Shown here piece after piece: positions 43,300 to 52,233 of a stretch of 64,000 nt of DNA. Numbering within the stretch: the stretch's first letter is position 1; each line of letters opens with the position of its first letter. The position numbers and the translations under genes were made by a program. The stretch is taken from contig JAEDIC010000006.1 in NCBI GenBank assembly GCA_016292635.1, positions 28,404 to 92,403 on the forward strand, in the 5' to 3' direction. The notes under the pieces were generated by a model. That model was not told the DNA's origin. It did not search any database and was given only the letters and a program-made list of their open reading frames with translations. This DNA comes from Clostridia bacterium. GTDB lineage: Bacteria > Bacillota > Clostridia > Christensenellales > CAG-138.

Positions 43300-44088
43300 T
43301 TGCTGGAACGCTATACTGCGGTGGATGTGGAGACGCCAAACCGCAACAACGATTCAATTTGCTCCATTGGCATAGTCCATATGGAATACGGAACTCCCGT
43401 TTACCTGCGGGAGTTTTTGGTGAACCCCCACGAACACTTTGACGATTACAATATCAAGATACACGGTATAACCCCCGAAATGGTAAAGGACGCCCCAACC
43501 TTCCGTGAAATATGGCCCGAAATAGCCCCCTTTTTCAGCGGCATAATGGCGGCCCACAGCGCCACCTTTGACCTCGGGGTAATATGCAAATCCCTGGCCC
43601 TGTGCGATATTCCCATCCCGGATATCACCTATGCCTGCACCCTCACCAAGGCCCGCAAGCACCTGCCCAAGGAGGAATGCGGCAGCCATCGGCTCAATGA
43701 CCTATGCGCCGGCCTAAATGTGCCCCTCGAGCATCATCACAACGCCCTTGACGACGCATTGGGCTGCGCCCTTATCTTGGAAAAGCTCATTGACCGCTTC
43801 GGCTGCGATAAGTCCGACCTGCGTACATACAGCTTTACCGGCGTTCAGTCCACCGTCTCTCCTGAGGAACGGGCCTCCGCCATACGGGCCCTCTGGTCTG
43901 TCATGGAGCTCCATGACTGCCGCCATAGCATCTCCGCAGATTATCACGAGGCCCTCGAAGACTGGGCCCGCAGAAACGACCGCTTCCTCCGGGATCCCGA
44001 TGTCCGGGCCTGCCACAACATGGTTGCGGAAGTGCTGGAACGGGGCGCCATAAGCGAAGAAGAATACTCGGTGATAATGGGACTGTGA
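43300..44088 (+). CDS. DEDDh 3'-5' exonuclease (PolC epsilon-like)
   Basis: 262 residues from TTG at 43300 (AAAGGA 6 bases upstream). Exo I DVETPNRNNDSI, Exo II AAHSATFDLGVI, Exo III HHNALDDALGCA match RNase T/epsilon exonucleases. The C-terminal 80 residues (TVSPEERASAIRALWSVMEL) have no clear family. A possible proofreading or RNA-trimming enzyme. The DxE first motif is followed by T rather than the common TTG loop. Confidence 0.88.
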   Translation: MLERYTAVDVETPNRNNDSICSIGIVHMEYGTPVYLREFLVNPHEHFDDYNIKIHGITPEMVKDAPTFREIWPEIAPFFSGIMAAHSATFDLGVICKSLALCDIPIPDITYACTLTKARKHLPKEECGSHRLNDLCAGLNVPLEHHHNALDDALGCALILEKLIDRFGCDKSDLRTYSFTGVQSTVSPEERASAIRALWSVMELHDCRHSISADYHEALEDWARRNDRFLRDPDVRACHNMVAEVLERGAISEEEYSVIMGL

Positions 44089-44386
44089 AGTGATTCGCCT
44101 TCTCCTTCCTCTTTCTTCATCTAAACTCACCTGCCGCCCTTATATGAAACTTCGCCCTTGCGGGCGAGGCGGGCGGCTTTAACAAAGGCGCTTCATTTAA
44201 GGCAACAGCCGGCGGAAGGGTATTTTTTCTTCCTCATCCTATAAATTCACCGGCTTCGTCCGGAGGGCGAAGCTTTGCCTGTCAAAAAAACCTTGGGGAT
44301 TATGAGTCCCGGAAGCTTCAATCGGATTTGGCGACCAGTGGGGCAAATTCGCAAACAAAAAAGGGAGGTCATCCTCCCTTTTTTTC
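44089..44386. other. intergenic dispersed repeats and terminator
   Basis: No gene. 44133-44177 is a nested hairpin (GCCGCCC...GGGCGGC outside, TTCGCCC/GGGCGAG inside) repeated with compensating changes at 58180-58224. 44312-44331 repeats an element of 18721-18740. AAAAAAGGGAGG and CCTCCCTTTTTT (44357-44385) form a terminator for both flanking genes. Confidence 0.6.
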
Positions 44387-44890
44387 TTACCGCTCCTTCC
44401 TCACCACCCTGTAGTGGGGCTCATACGCCTGCCTGAATCTTTCGCTATGACGCAGCGGCGGACATCCCTCCGCCCTGTATTTTATAAGAAATTCCGAAAG
44501 CTCCTCCCGTGAAAACGCCGTTTTCCCTTCCCTGCAGAGATGCTCCATAAGGTCAAGCTTTTGCTCCTGTTTCTCTTTGCTTCCCGTGGCTTTGCCGGAT
44601 ATAAACAGCCGGTTTATCTCCATTGCTGTCATCCCCGCAGCCTTGGCAGGGCCAAGGTGCAGCCGGGCAATGCCGCTGCCGATGCTCTCGTATATTTCAC
44701 CCCGCTCTGCCGGTACTTCCCCCATTTCCCGCTCTATACATTTCAGGCTTTCCTCAGCCGAAGCTATCATATGCTCCCCTGCAAATTCGCTCTGATATAC
44801 CAGCTTGGCGCAGTCCTCCGGGCTCATGAGGGGATATCTCACGAGATGGGCAAGCAGTATTTCTTTGAATCTTAGAAGCTCATTTTCCAA
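44387..44890 (-). CDS. conserved hypothetical protein
   Basis: 167 residues, helical. The sequence SPEDCAKLVYQSEFAGEHMI, IYESIGSGIARLHLGPAKAA and PPLRHSERFRQAYEPHYRVV belongs to a family I have seen in Clostridia without an assigned function. It overlaps the ECF gene by 11 bases, so they form one operon. No signal peptide. Confidence 0.7.
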   Translation of the reverse strand: MENELLRFKEILLAHLVRYPLMSPEDCAKLVYQSEFAGEHMIASAEESLKCIEREMGEVPAERGEIYESIGSGIARLHLGPAKAAGMTAMEINRLFISGKATGSKEKQEQKLDLMEHLCREGKTAFSREELSEFLIKYRAEGCPPLRHSERFRQAYEPHYRVVRKER

Positions 44891-45407
44891 TCTCTATTAC
44901 CTTTCCCTTTTGCAGCGCCAGTATTATCACCGGGATTATTACAAGCTGAACCAGTATGCCGGGGGCTGATGTGATGAACACGCCGCTCATCCATAGCTCC
45001 ATGGAGTATTCTCCCGCCCGAAATATGAGGGCATTCATTGCGCCATACACCGCCCTGCCCACAAGCATTGCGGCGATAAGGGCCATATACACCCGTGCGG
45101 TGATGCCTTTGCATTTAATTACCCGTATGCAAATTCCCGATATAAGGCCGTATGCCGCAAGCTCCGCAACCATTGCGGGCAGATACGGCGCCTGTGGCAT
45201 TCCGGAAATAAGGCTTGAGAGCGCAGGGGCAAGTATGCCCGTAGCCAGCCCATACCATGGGCCGCATATAAGGCCCGCCAGTAAAACCGGTATATGCATG
45301 GGCAGCAGTATATTGCCTGCGTTTGGTATTGAGTGGACCGCCACCGGCAGCACCACGCCCAAAGCTACGCACAGCCCTGCGATAACAATTCGCTTTGTCT
45401 TTGTCAT
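44880..45407 (-). CDS. ECF transporter substrate-binding (S) component
   Basis: 175 residues with six hydrophobic segments. The motif GNILLPMHIPVLLAGLICGP and PYLPAMVAELAAYGLISGI are typical of vitamin-type ECF S subunits (FolT/PdxU2-like group). It would bind a vitamin or precursor and share the EcfAAT module, which is not in this window. A structured leader with two identical hairpins lies upstream. The substrate is unknown. Confidence 0.88.
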   Translation of the reverse strand: MTKTKRIVIAGLCVALGVVLPVAVHSIPNAGNILLPMHIPVLLAGLICGPWYGLATGILAPALSSLISGMPQAPYLPAMVAELAAYGLISGICIRVIKCKGITARVYMALIAAMLVGRAVYGAMNALIFRAGEYSMELWMSGVFITSAPGILVQLVIIPVIILALQKGKVIEIGK

Positions 45408-45600
45408 TTTTTAAACCTCCAAAATATAGAGAACGCCATAAAAGCACCCTCATGATGTTGTTGATGAGCGGCCTTCGTGGCGTATATCCCCAAACTTTAT
45501 GGGAAACTGCTCGCCGGCTACCTGCCGGTTAAGCGTATAAAAAGCGGCTTGACAGCTTTTTGCGGATTTATCCTGTGATGACCGGCTACCTGCCGGCCTT
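45408..45600 (-). promoter_or_regulatory. structured leader of the ECF gene, possible riboswitch
   Basis: On the minus strand the 15-base hairpin CCGGCAGGTAGCCGG occurs twice (45582-45596 and 45514-45528), and more inverted repeats follow before the AAAATATTTTGGAGG region. Vitamin-type ECF genes are commonly riboswitch-controlled, but I do not recognise this as a known class. Confidence 0.35.
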
Positions 45601-45653
45601 TATACAATTTAACCACAGCGGGACGTTTTTTTCAACCCCGCCCCTATATTCCC

Positions 45654-45764
45654 TTCGACAAACGCCCCCGTTATGAATTGGATTTTTGCCGAAAAACAGG
45701 GACTTTTGCGTCATATTACACCAGCCGTCATTTTTTTTGCATCACCCGTCACAGCACGACAAAA
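45654..45764 (-). promoter_or_regulatory. two Spo0A-box-like sites upstream of spo0A
   Basis: TTTGTCGAA (minus, 45654-45663) and TTTTGTCGTG (minus, 45755-45764) resemble the 0A box TTTTGTCGAA. AGGAAAA at 45821-45827 could be a SigH -35 element. Suggests autoregulation. Confidence 0.5.
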
Positions 45765-45880
45765 GCAGCCAATTTTGTTCCCTATCGCTGCGAAATTAGC
45801 GGTGCTAAAATCAAGTCATACAGGAAAACGCCTTATAAGTGCAGATTACCCTAAAAACCACATGAATACGGAGGCAGTAA

Positions 45881-46687
45881 ATGACTAAATACCGCATACT
45901 TTTGGCAGACAGCAGCACACAGTTTCAGAACACTGTACGAGATTACCTTGCGGCCCAGGAGGGCATAGAGCGGGTAGACGTGGTATCGGACGGGCAGTCT
46001 GCCCTGGATTCCCTCGCCAACTCCCACTACGATATACTGCTGTGCGATCTTATAATGCCCCGCATGGACGGCTTTGAGCTGCTGGAGCGACTGAACGCCG
46101 GCCTTGTGAAGGATCCCCCCGCCGTCATAGTCATAAGCGCCCTCAGGCAGGAAGACATGGTGCGCCAGGCCTGCACCCTTGGGGCAAAATACTATATGCT
46201 CAAGCCCATTGACCCGGACACACTTTACAAGCGCATACTGGACCTTCTTGAAAACAGCTATACACAGCGCTCCGAGGTGCGGGCCATGAGCGCAAAGCCC
46301 CGCACCCTGGATGAAAAGATAGCCTCCGTGTTCCTCATGATAGGCATACCCGCCCACATAAAGGGCTATCATTACCTCCGTGAAGCTGTCCGCATGGTCT
46401 ATTTTGAGCCTGCCCTCTGCGGCCGCATCACCAAGGAGCTTTACCCCGGCATCGCAAAGCGGTTCCAGACCTCCGCCTCAAAGGTGGAGCGGGCCATCCG
46501 CCACGCCATAGAGGTTGCCTGGACCCGTGGCAAAATAGAGAATATTAACCAGATATTCGGCTACAACATCTACTCCAAAAACGACAAGCCCACCAATGGT
46601 GAATTCATCGCCCTGGTTGCTGACAAGCTCATCCTTGAATCCGCAAGGGAAAAAAGCGGCAAGGCGGAGATACAGAACGTTATATAA
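45881..46687 (+). CDS. spo0A: master sporulation response regulator Spo0A
   Basis: 268 residues. Receiver domain with phosphorylation Asp in [17 protein letters not shown], switch Ser in [12 protein letters not shown] and Lys in MLKPID. C-terminal Spo0A DNA-binding domain ([50 protein letters not shown]). It starts sporulation when phosphorylated. GGAGG precedes ATG by 7 bases. Spo0A boxes upstream fit autoregulation. It is monocistronic. Confidence 0.98.
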   Translation: MTKYRILLADSSTQFQNTVRDYLAAQEGIERVDVVSDGQSALDSLANSHYDILLCDLIMPRMDGFELLERLNAGLVKDPPAVIVISALRQEDMVRQACTLGAKYYMLKPIDPDTLYKRILDLLENSYTQRSEVRAMSAKPRTLDEKIASVFLMIGIPAHIKGYHYLREAVRMVYFEPALCGRITKELYPGIAKRFQTSASKVERAIRHAIEVAWTRGKIENINQIFGYNIYSKNDKPTNGEFIALVADKLILESAREKSGKAEIQNVI

Positions 46688-46774
46688 TGGGGTCGAGTGG
46701 TGCGGACGACATTTACCCTGTTCCCATCCCTGCCAACATTGTGAAGGTACAGGTGAAACCCGTACCTCGCCCCA
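46688..46774 (+). ncRNA. possible structured RNA in the spo0A 3' region
   Basis: TGGGGTCGAG at 46688-46697 pairs with CTCGCCCCA at 46766-46774 (9 pairs, one bulge). Inside, GGTACAGG and CCCGTACC form a hairpin (46746-46766). The core CCTGTTCCCATCCC recalls 5S rRNA but the remainder does not. It directly follows the spo0A stop codon. Confidence 0.3.
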
Positions 46775-46850
46775 ACTGACTCTTTCTGCTTATTGCGTAT
46801 ATTTTATACACACCGACATAATGCTATGCCACCTCCTCATCCCCACCTTT

Positions 46851-46887
46851 CCCCGTCCGTATAATGACTGCGGACGGGGATATTTTT
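46851..46887 (+). terminator. terminator downstream of spo0A
   Basis: CCCCGTCCG and CGGACGGGG around an 11-base loop, followed by ATATTTTTT. Confidence 0.8.
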
Positions 46888-47038
46888 TACTTTGCGCCAA
46901 AATAATATATCTTCACACCCCCGTGTGATTTATTCACGCATTTTGTCCGTCCCTGATGCATATTCCAATTATAAATATTCGGCAAGAGTTTTTTTTAAAC
47001 GGATTAATAACACTTTCTCCCCCTAAAAAGCCCGCAAA

Positions 47039-47082
47039 TGTGGATAACCATGTTGATAACATTGATAACCCTGTGTTTAACC
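47039..47082. promoter_or_regulatory. cluster of DnaA-box-like sites
   Basis: TGTGGATAA (47039-47047) is a perfect DnaA box (TTATCCACA on minus). TGTTGATAA (47051-47059) differs by one base; two weaker copies follow (TTGATAACC, TGTGTTTAACC) at 10-12 base steps. An AT-rich stretch (46965-47020) lies beside it. No dnaA or dnaN nearby. Confidence 0.5.
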
Positions 47083-47248
47083 ACTCTGTATATACTGTTT
47101 TTTATGCATCCAAATCAGCCGCTCGTACAAAAACGAATTGTATTATTTATTTCCGTAGGGCGACTTACGAGACATTTTGCCGACCCCTTTGTCATAAGCT
47201 TATATATCTGCAAGATAACTATTTGAGCGATGAGAGGAGCGTATCGGC

Positions 47249-48709
47249 ATGGAACTCATATGGAAAGAGCTCCCCGGGGAGCATATGATATATTCGGGCC
47301 TTACACAGGCGTCGGTGGAGGGGGATATCCCCCTGCCGGAAGGACGCACCCTGAAGGAGGTGCTGTCCTGCACGGGAAGCGTAACATTGACGGACGCCGC
47401 GGCGAAAGCGGGAGCAGTTGCGGTGGAGGGCAGGGTAAGCGTGGATGTAATATGCACCGACGGCAATGTTTTCGCCTTTTCCTCCCATGCTTCCTTCCGC
47501 CATATCATACCTGCGGAGGGTGTAAGGGAGGGCATGAACGCCATGGTGCAGCCCTGTTTGCAGTCCCTTGAGCTTTTAAACGAGGGTGGGCGGCTGTATC
47601 TTAACGCCGTTGCGGATATGGCGGTAATGGTCACAGCCCCCGGCGGCATAAAGGTGCTGTCCTCCATATCCGGCGTTGATGACGCGGAGCAGGATACAAA
47701 GGAGCTTACCCTCGCCTGCAAAGCCGAGGTATGCTCCGGCTCGCTGCGCCTCAGGGAAGAGCTGGAAGCTCCCTTTGCCTCGGCGGTTCTGTATTCCGAG
47801 GCGTGCGCCGCCCTCAGGGATGTTACCCCTTGTGCCAATGGGCTGACGCTTGAGGGTACGCTGTATATTTCCGCCCTTGTGGAAAGCCGAACGGGAGTCC
47901 TTAGCCAGCTTTGCCGGGCCATACCCTTTACAGAGACCGTGGAGGGCAGCGGACAGTCTCCCCTGTGGGGGGATGTTTCTGTGGCGGCGTGGGATGTGCG
48001 GGCCTCGGAGGAATTCGGCATGGTTATAGCGGATGTGGGGCTGAATTACCGCATATACGGCCGCACCACGGCATCCGGCAGCGCTGCGGTGGACATATTC
48101 TCTCCCACCCTGCCCTTTGAGTGCCTGCACAGCCGCCTTAAGCCCTGCTCATTCCTGGGCTGTCCTACCCATCGCCATTCCCTTACGGAAAACGTTATGC
48201 TGCCGGAAGGGCTGCCTGATGCCCAGCGTGTCATATACACAGCCGTGCGCCCCCTGGTCACCTCCAGCGGAATGGAGGGTGACAGGCTGGCGGTGGAGGG
48301 TCTGCTTTTCGTAAGGATACTTTACGCCGGAGAAAGCGGCAGCATATTCGCCTTTAACGAGGATATTCCCTTCTCGGTGGAAACAGACGCCCCCGGGGCA
48401 ACAGATGCTCTCATATCCGTGCGGGCCTCGGCTTCCGCCTCCGGCGGCGGGCGCTCAGTTGAGCTGAGCTGCACCGTGCTGCTCACCGCCTGCCTTTACG
48501 GGGCGGAGTATGTAACCGCCGTATGCGGCATTGAGGAATGCCCTCCGAGGGAAACCTCTCACGGCCTCATGGCATACTTCCCCTCCTCCGGGGAAACCCT
48601 CTATTCCGTGGCGAAAAAGTACAATACCTCCCGCTCAAACCTGCGCCATTGCGATCCTAACCTTCCCGAAGTGCTCACGGGAAAAGAACGGATAGTATTC
48701 ATGTGCTGA
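47249..48709 (+). CDS. DUF3794 (SPOCS) and LysM spore-envelope-type protein
   Basis: 486 residues. Three DUF3794/SPOCS-type beta domains (about 10-130, 150-270, 290-410) with repeated VEGRVSVDVIC, LEGTLYISALV and VEGLLFVRILYA strands, then a C-terminal LysM (YFPSSGETLYSVAKKYNTSR, LRHCDPNL). Relatives are expected at the spore surface or in envelope assembly. GAGAGGAG precedes ATG. It lies next to spo0A but is separate from it. Confidence 0.9.
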   Translation: MELIWKELPGEHMIYSGLTQASVEGDIPLPEGRTLKEVLSCTGSVTLTDAAAKAGAVAVEGRVSVDVICTDGNVFAFSSHASFRHIIPAEGVREGMNAMVQPCLQSLELLNEGGRLYLNAVADMAVMVTAPGGIKVLSSISGVDDAEQDTKELTLACKAEVCSGSLRLREELEAPFASAVLYSEACAALRDVTPCANGLTLEGTLYISALVESRTGVLSQLCRAIPFTETVEGSGQSPLWGDVSVAAWDVRASEEFGMVIADVGLNYRIYGRTTASGSAAVDIFSPTLPFECLHSRLKPCSFLGCPTHRHSLTENVMLPEGLPDAQRVIYTAVRPLVTSSGMEGDRLAVEGLLFVRILYAGESGSIFAFNEDIPFSVETDAPGATDALISVRASASASGGGRSVELSCTVLLTACLYGAEYVTAVCGIEECPPRETSHGLMAYFPSSGETLYSVAKKYNTSRSNLRHCDPNLPEVLTGKERIVFMC

Positions 48710-48756
48710 GCGTTATAAAAAGCCTTGATGCTTTCAAAACCAGCTTCCCAAAACAC

Positions 48757-48785
48757 AAATGCCCGCAAGCATCTTGCGGGCATTT
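48757..48785. terminator. bidirectional terminator after the DUF3794-LysM gene
   Basis: AAATGCCCGCAAG and CTTGCGGGCATTT pair over 12-13 bases around a 3-base loop. Confidence 0.75.
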
Positions 48786-48976
48786 GCCTGTGGAACCCCC
48801 CCTGGGACCCCCGGGAAGGTCATGATAACACCCCGTGGTATTCGGCATATCTGTCTTTTTGCAGCGGAGGGACATCAGCGCCAAAATATATGCCGTCAAT
48901 GCAAATGTCAGCGCCTTGCCCCCAAAGCCCGCTGCGCTTTTTACGCTGCCTGCTTTCATTTAAGAAAACTTCTTCC

Positions 48977-49915
48977 CTATATCACCATCATCAATATGGG
49001 TATCACCGCAAAGGCGCCGAGGGTGGTAATGGCCGCGCCCTTTGCGGCGTATTGCTCATCCGCGCCCATGCCTGAGGCTTGCACAGCCACCTGTGTCATG
49101 GTGGGCATGGCCACCTCTATAACGTATGCGTTTCTGGCTATGCCGGTTATGCCGAAGGCTGCACAGAGCGCCATGCACAGCACAGGAGATACTATAAAGC
49201 GCATAGCCATGGTGGAGGGCAGGCCCCGCTCAAGGCGGAGATTGCCAAAGCCGGTCTCGTATATTATGAAGCCGGAATAAATGAGGCCAAGAGGGGATAC
49301 CATGTTGCCCAGATACCTGGTTATGCTCATGACAAATTTGGGCAGCCGCACATCCAGCAGCAGCAACGCTATGCCTATCACTATAGCTATAAATGGGGGA
49401 TTTTTAAGCACCGCCTTCAATCCGCTCAGGGAAAATCCCTTTTCCTCCGAGCCGGAGCGCTGTATCAGCCATACGCCCATGGTCTGGAAAAATATGGTAT
49501 TGAACATATAGTACCACATTACATATGTAGTGCTGGCATCCCCCAGCAGCTCAAGGCACATGGGGTAGCCGATAAATATGGAATTGGACAGGCAGCACAT
49601 CACTATGAACACGCCCACCCGATTGCGGGGCAGCTTCAGAAGCTTTGCGGTGAGCGCCGCTATAAAGGTAAGCAGCAGTATGTTCAGAAGGGGAACGGTC
49701 ATAAGTGCGCCCGCCCCCTTCAGCATATCCCGGGTAAAATTTGCCTGCATATTGTTGATGCATAACGCGGGCATTGCCACCCATATTATCAGCTTATACA
49801 TCAGGGGCTTGTGCTCCGCCTTCATCCAGCCCTTATGGCCCATGAAGTAGCCTATTCCCATTATTATCATTACTACCAGCACTGCGGATATGGAATTAAA
49901 GAAGGTTTGCAGCAT
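48977..49915 (-). CDS. AEC family transporter (auxin efflux carrier type)
   Basis: 312 residues with about ten hydrophobic segments. The N-terminal half (MIIMGIGYFMGHKGWM, CCLSNSIFIGYPMCLELLG) and C-terminal half (GTSMA-type GNMVSPLGLIYSGFIIYETG, PVLCMALCAAFGITG) match AEC transporters, often for organic acids such as malate. I chose ATG at 49915 because the longer frame (to 49975) lacks a good site. Substrate unknown. Confidence 0.9.
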   Translation of the reverse strand: MLQTFFNSISAVLVVMIIMGIGYFMGHKGWMKAEHKPLMYKLIIWVAMPALCINNMQANFTRDMLKGAGALMTVPLLNILLLTFIAALTAKLLKLPRNRVGVFIVMCCLSNSIFIGYPMCLELLGDASTTYVMWYYMFNTIFFQTMGVWLIQRSGSEEKGFSLSGLKAVLKNPPFIAIVIGIALLLLDVRLPKFVMSITRYLGNMVSPLGLIYSGFIIYETGFGNLRLERGLPSTMAMRFIVSPVLCMALCAAFGITGIARNAYVIEVAMPTMTQVAVQASGMGADEQYAAKGAAITTLGAFAVIPILMMVI

Positions 49916-50045
49916 ATGATATACGTCCTTCCCTCGGAGGCTTTTTATTCTTCGGTTATATGTTATTTCCTGCAAATTACTTTGTCAAGGCGGCATGAAG
50001 CGGCGCAATGTGTCATCGGAGGGAGAATATTCACCTTCTTCGCCC

Positions 50046-50073
50046 TTGACATTCCAAATAAGCCCTATATAAT
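50046..50073 (+). promoter_or_regulatory. SigA promoter of the zinc operon
   Basis: TTGACA, 16 bases, TATAAT. The -10 box is overlapped by the 23-bp palindrome at 50071-50093. Confidence 0.8.
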
Positions 50074-50093
50074 ATGAGAGTAACTCTCATATT
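50071..50093. promoter_or_regulatory. palindromic Fur-family (Zur-type) operator
   Basis: AATATGAGAGT and ACTCTCATATT form a perfect 11-base inverted repeat around a single central base, overlapping the -10 box. A second, looser site (GTAATATG...CATATTAC, 50132-50161) lies before the regulator gene. Confidence 0.8.
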
Positions 50094-50178
50094 TCAGGCT
50101 GTAGAACCTACAAGGGTTTTTTTGTCAGGCAGTAATATGAGAGCCTTTACCCCCATATTACGAGGTAGTGCCAAACAT

Positions 50179-50580
50179 ATGTACAAAACCATGCAATACA
50201 AGGCCCTGCGGGACTTTTTCCGCAGCGGCAATAAAGAGCAATACTCCTCCGAGGAAATAATAGCGGCCCTCTGCGCAGATGGCTCGCTGGGCAAAAGCAC
50301 CCTGTATCGCCAGCTGTCCCGCATGACCGAAGAAGGCGAGCTGCGCCGCTTCCATGAAGGCAAGCGGGTGCTGTATCAGTATTCCCATCAACACAGCGGC
50401 TGCGATGATCATTTCCATTTAAAATGCCGTGGCTGCGGCAGGCTCATTCACCTCTCCTGCGACCATGTAGCAGGCCTTGCAGAGCATATCGCCTCCGCCC
50501 ATGGTTTTACCCTTGACCTTAGGGAAAGCGTGCTGTACGGCCTCTGCGAGGGCTGCCGCAAAAAGGAGGGCGTATGCTGA
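50179..50580 (+). CDS. Fur-family metal regulator, probably Zur
   Basis: 133 residues. DNA-binding part (YKALRDFFRSGNKEQYSSEE, GSLGKSTLYRQLSRMTEEGE), then HSGCDDHFHLKCRGCGRLIH with metal ligands and a C-terminal CEGC structural zinc site. It is the first gene of a zinc-type ABC uptake operon, and its gene has a palindromic operator, so Zur is the best guess; Fur or PerR are possible. ATG at 50179 is favoured over a longer frame. Confidence 0.85.
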   Translation: MYKTMQYKALRDFFRSGNKEQYSSEEIIAALCADGSLGKSTLYRQLSRMTEEGELRRFHEGKRVLYQYSHQHSGCDDHFHLKCRGCGRLIHLSCDHVAGLAEHIASAHGFTLDLRESVLYGLCEGCRKKEGVC

Positions 50581-51527
50581 AAAAATTGCTTCTGCCCCTC
50601 CTTATGATATCCGCCCTTCTTATGGGCTGCACTACCCAGGTGGAACCGGACGGCCTTACCATAATAGCCACCTCATTCCCCTCCTATGATTTCGCCCGCT
50701 CCGTCGCAGGGGATAGGGCGAATATCCGAATGCTGCTCTCCCCCGGGGCCGAGGCCCATTCCTACGAGCCCACCCCCCAGGATATAATGGACATACAAAA
50801 CTGCGATTTGTTCATATATTCCGGCGGGGAAAACGAAGCCTGGGTAACCGACATGGCAGCTTCTCTGGAGCTTGATGATAATAAAGTCATCGCCATGCTG
50901 AACACCGTAACGCCCCTTACCGAAGAAACCGTTGAGGGAATGCAGGAGGAGCGTCATCACCTCCACCACGACGAATCCTGCCGCAACAGCCACGATACCG
51001 GCTATGACGAGCATGTTTGGACATCCCCGAAAAACGCCGCCCTCATTGCAAAAGCCATATGCGATAAGCTTTGCGGTATAGACCCCGCCAACGCCTCGAT
51101 TTATTCCGCAAACACCGCGGAATATGAAAGACAGCTTTTCCGGCTGGATGAAGAATTCCGCGCACTTGTGGAAAACGCTCCCCGGCGCACCGTGGTCTTT
51201 GCGGACAGATTCCCCGTAAGGTATTTTACGGAGGAATACGGCCTTGAATATTACGCCGCCTTCCCCGGCTGCTCCGCCGATACCGAACCCTCCGCCGCCA
51301 CCATCGCCTTCCTTATAGACAAAGTTAAGGAGAAAAACATACCGGTGGTATTCTCTATTGAGCTTTCAAACGGGCGCCTTGCCTCAGCCGTTTCGGAGTC
51401 CACCGGGGCAAAGGTGCTCACCTTTACCTCCTGCCATAACCTTACCCGGGAGGAGTTTGAAGGAGGCGCAACCTATATTTCCCTTATGGAAAGCAACCTT
51501 TTGAATCTTCGGGAGGCCCTGTATTGA
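50574..51527 (+). CDS. zinc/manganese ABC transporter binding lipoprotein (ZnuA-like)
   Basis: 317 residues. Lipoprotein signal (LLLPLLMISALLMGC). Family motifs TSFPSYDFARSV, GAEAHSYEPTPQDI, a His-rich loop (ERHHLHHDE), DEHVWTSPKN with metal His, and FADRFPVRYF. The ATG overlaps the regulator stop codon. It binds metal outside and passes it to the permease. Confidence 0.93.
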   Translation: MLKKLLLPLLMISALLMGCTTQVEPDGLTIIATSFPSYDFARSVAGDRANIRMLLSPGAEAHSYEPTPQDIMDIQNCDLFIYSGGENEAWVTDMAASLELDDNKVIAMLNTVTPLTEETVEGMQEERHHLHHDESCRNSHDTGYDEHVWTSPKNAALIAKAICDKLCGIDPANASIYSANTAEYERQLFRLDEEFRALVENAPRRTVVFADRFPVRYFTEEYGLEYYAAFPGCSADTEPSAATIAFLIDKVKEKNIPVVFSIELSNGRLASAVSESTGAKVLTFTSCHNLTREEFEGGATYISLMESNLLNLREALY

Positions 51528-51528
51528 T

Positions 51529-52233
51529 ATGTCGCTTTTAACCTGCGAAAACGCCGCCCTGGCCTATGACGGGCGCACAGTTATATCCGGCCTTGATTTC
51601 TCCGTTGAGCAGGGGGATCTTCTCTGCATAACCGGGGAAAACGGCGCGGGAAAATCCACCCTTATAAAGGGGCTTTTGGGCCTATTAAAGCCCAAAAGCG
51701 GCCGCATATACACAGGAGACGGCCTAAAGCACACCGAGATAGGCTACCTTCCCCAGCAGAATAAGCTTCAGCATGATTTCCCCGCAAGCGTAGGCGAGGT
51801 GGTTCTTTCCGGCTGCCTTAATTCCATAGGCCACCGCCCCTTTTTCTCAAAGGCGGAAAAGCAAAGGGCCATGGAAAACATGAAGCGTCTTGGCATAGCT
51901 TCCATCGCCAAAAGCTGCTATGGGGAGCTTTCCGGCGGGCAGCAGCGGCGTGTGCTCCTTGCCCGCGCCCTCTCCGCCACCCATAGGCTCATTCTGCTGG
52001 ACGAGCCCGCAGCCGGCCTTGACCCCATCGCCACCGCAGAGCTTTACCGCATAGTATTCGACCTTAACCATACCGGCGGCATAACCGTCATAATGGTATC
52101 CCACGATATACCCACCGCCGCAGCCATGGCAAAGCATATGCTGCACCTTGGCAACGGAGGCATATTCTACGGCACGCCGGAGGAATACAAGCGCAGCTCC
52201 ACCGGCATGGCCTTTCTGGGAGGCGGCGCATGA
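51529..52233 (+). CDS. zinc/manganese ABC transporter ATPase (ZnuC-like)
   Basis: 234 residues. Walker A GENGAGKSTLIK, Q-loop LPQQNKL, signature LSGGQQRRVLLAR, Walker B LILLDEPAAGLDP, H-loop VSHD. ABC ATPase of the metal cluster. It starts one base after znuA. Confidence 0.95.
   Translation: MSLLTCENAALAYDGRTVISGLDFSVEQGDLLCITGENGAGKSTLIKGLLGLLKPKSGRIYTGDGLKHTEIGYLPQQNKLQHDFPASVGEVVLSGCLNSIGHRPFFSKAEKQRAMENMKRLGIASIAKSCYGELSGGQQRRVLLARALSATHRLILLDEPAAGLDPIATAELYRIVFDLNHTGGITVIMVSHDIPTAAAMAKHMLHLGNGGIFYGTPEEYKRSSTGMAFLGGGA

Noticed and set aside
45673..45888. Plus-strand 71-codon frame upstream of spo0A
   Set aside because: It overlaps the Spo0A boxes and the spo0A start region; reads as regulatory DNA.
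47039..47082. The DnaA-box cluster as the chromosome origin
   Set aside because: No dnaA, dnaN, rpmH or gyr genes nearby; only one box is perfect. Kept as a finding, not called oriC.
48699..48959. Minus-strand 86-codon frame after the AEC transporter
   Set aside because: The start resembles a short membrane peptide, but the frame runs straight through the strong terminator hairpin at 48757-48785 and into the neighbouring gene end; a real short product cannot be shown.
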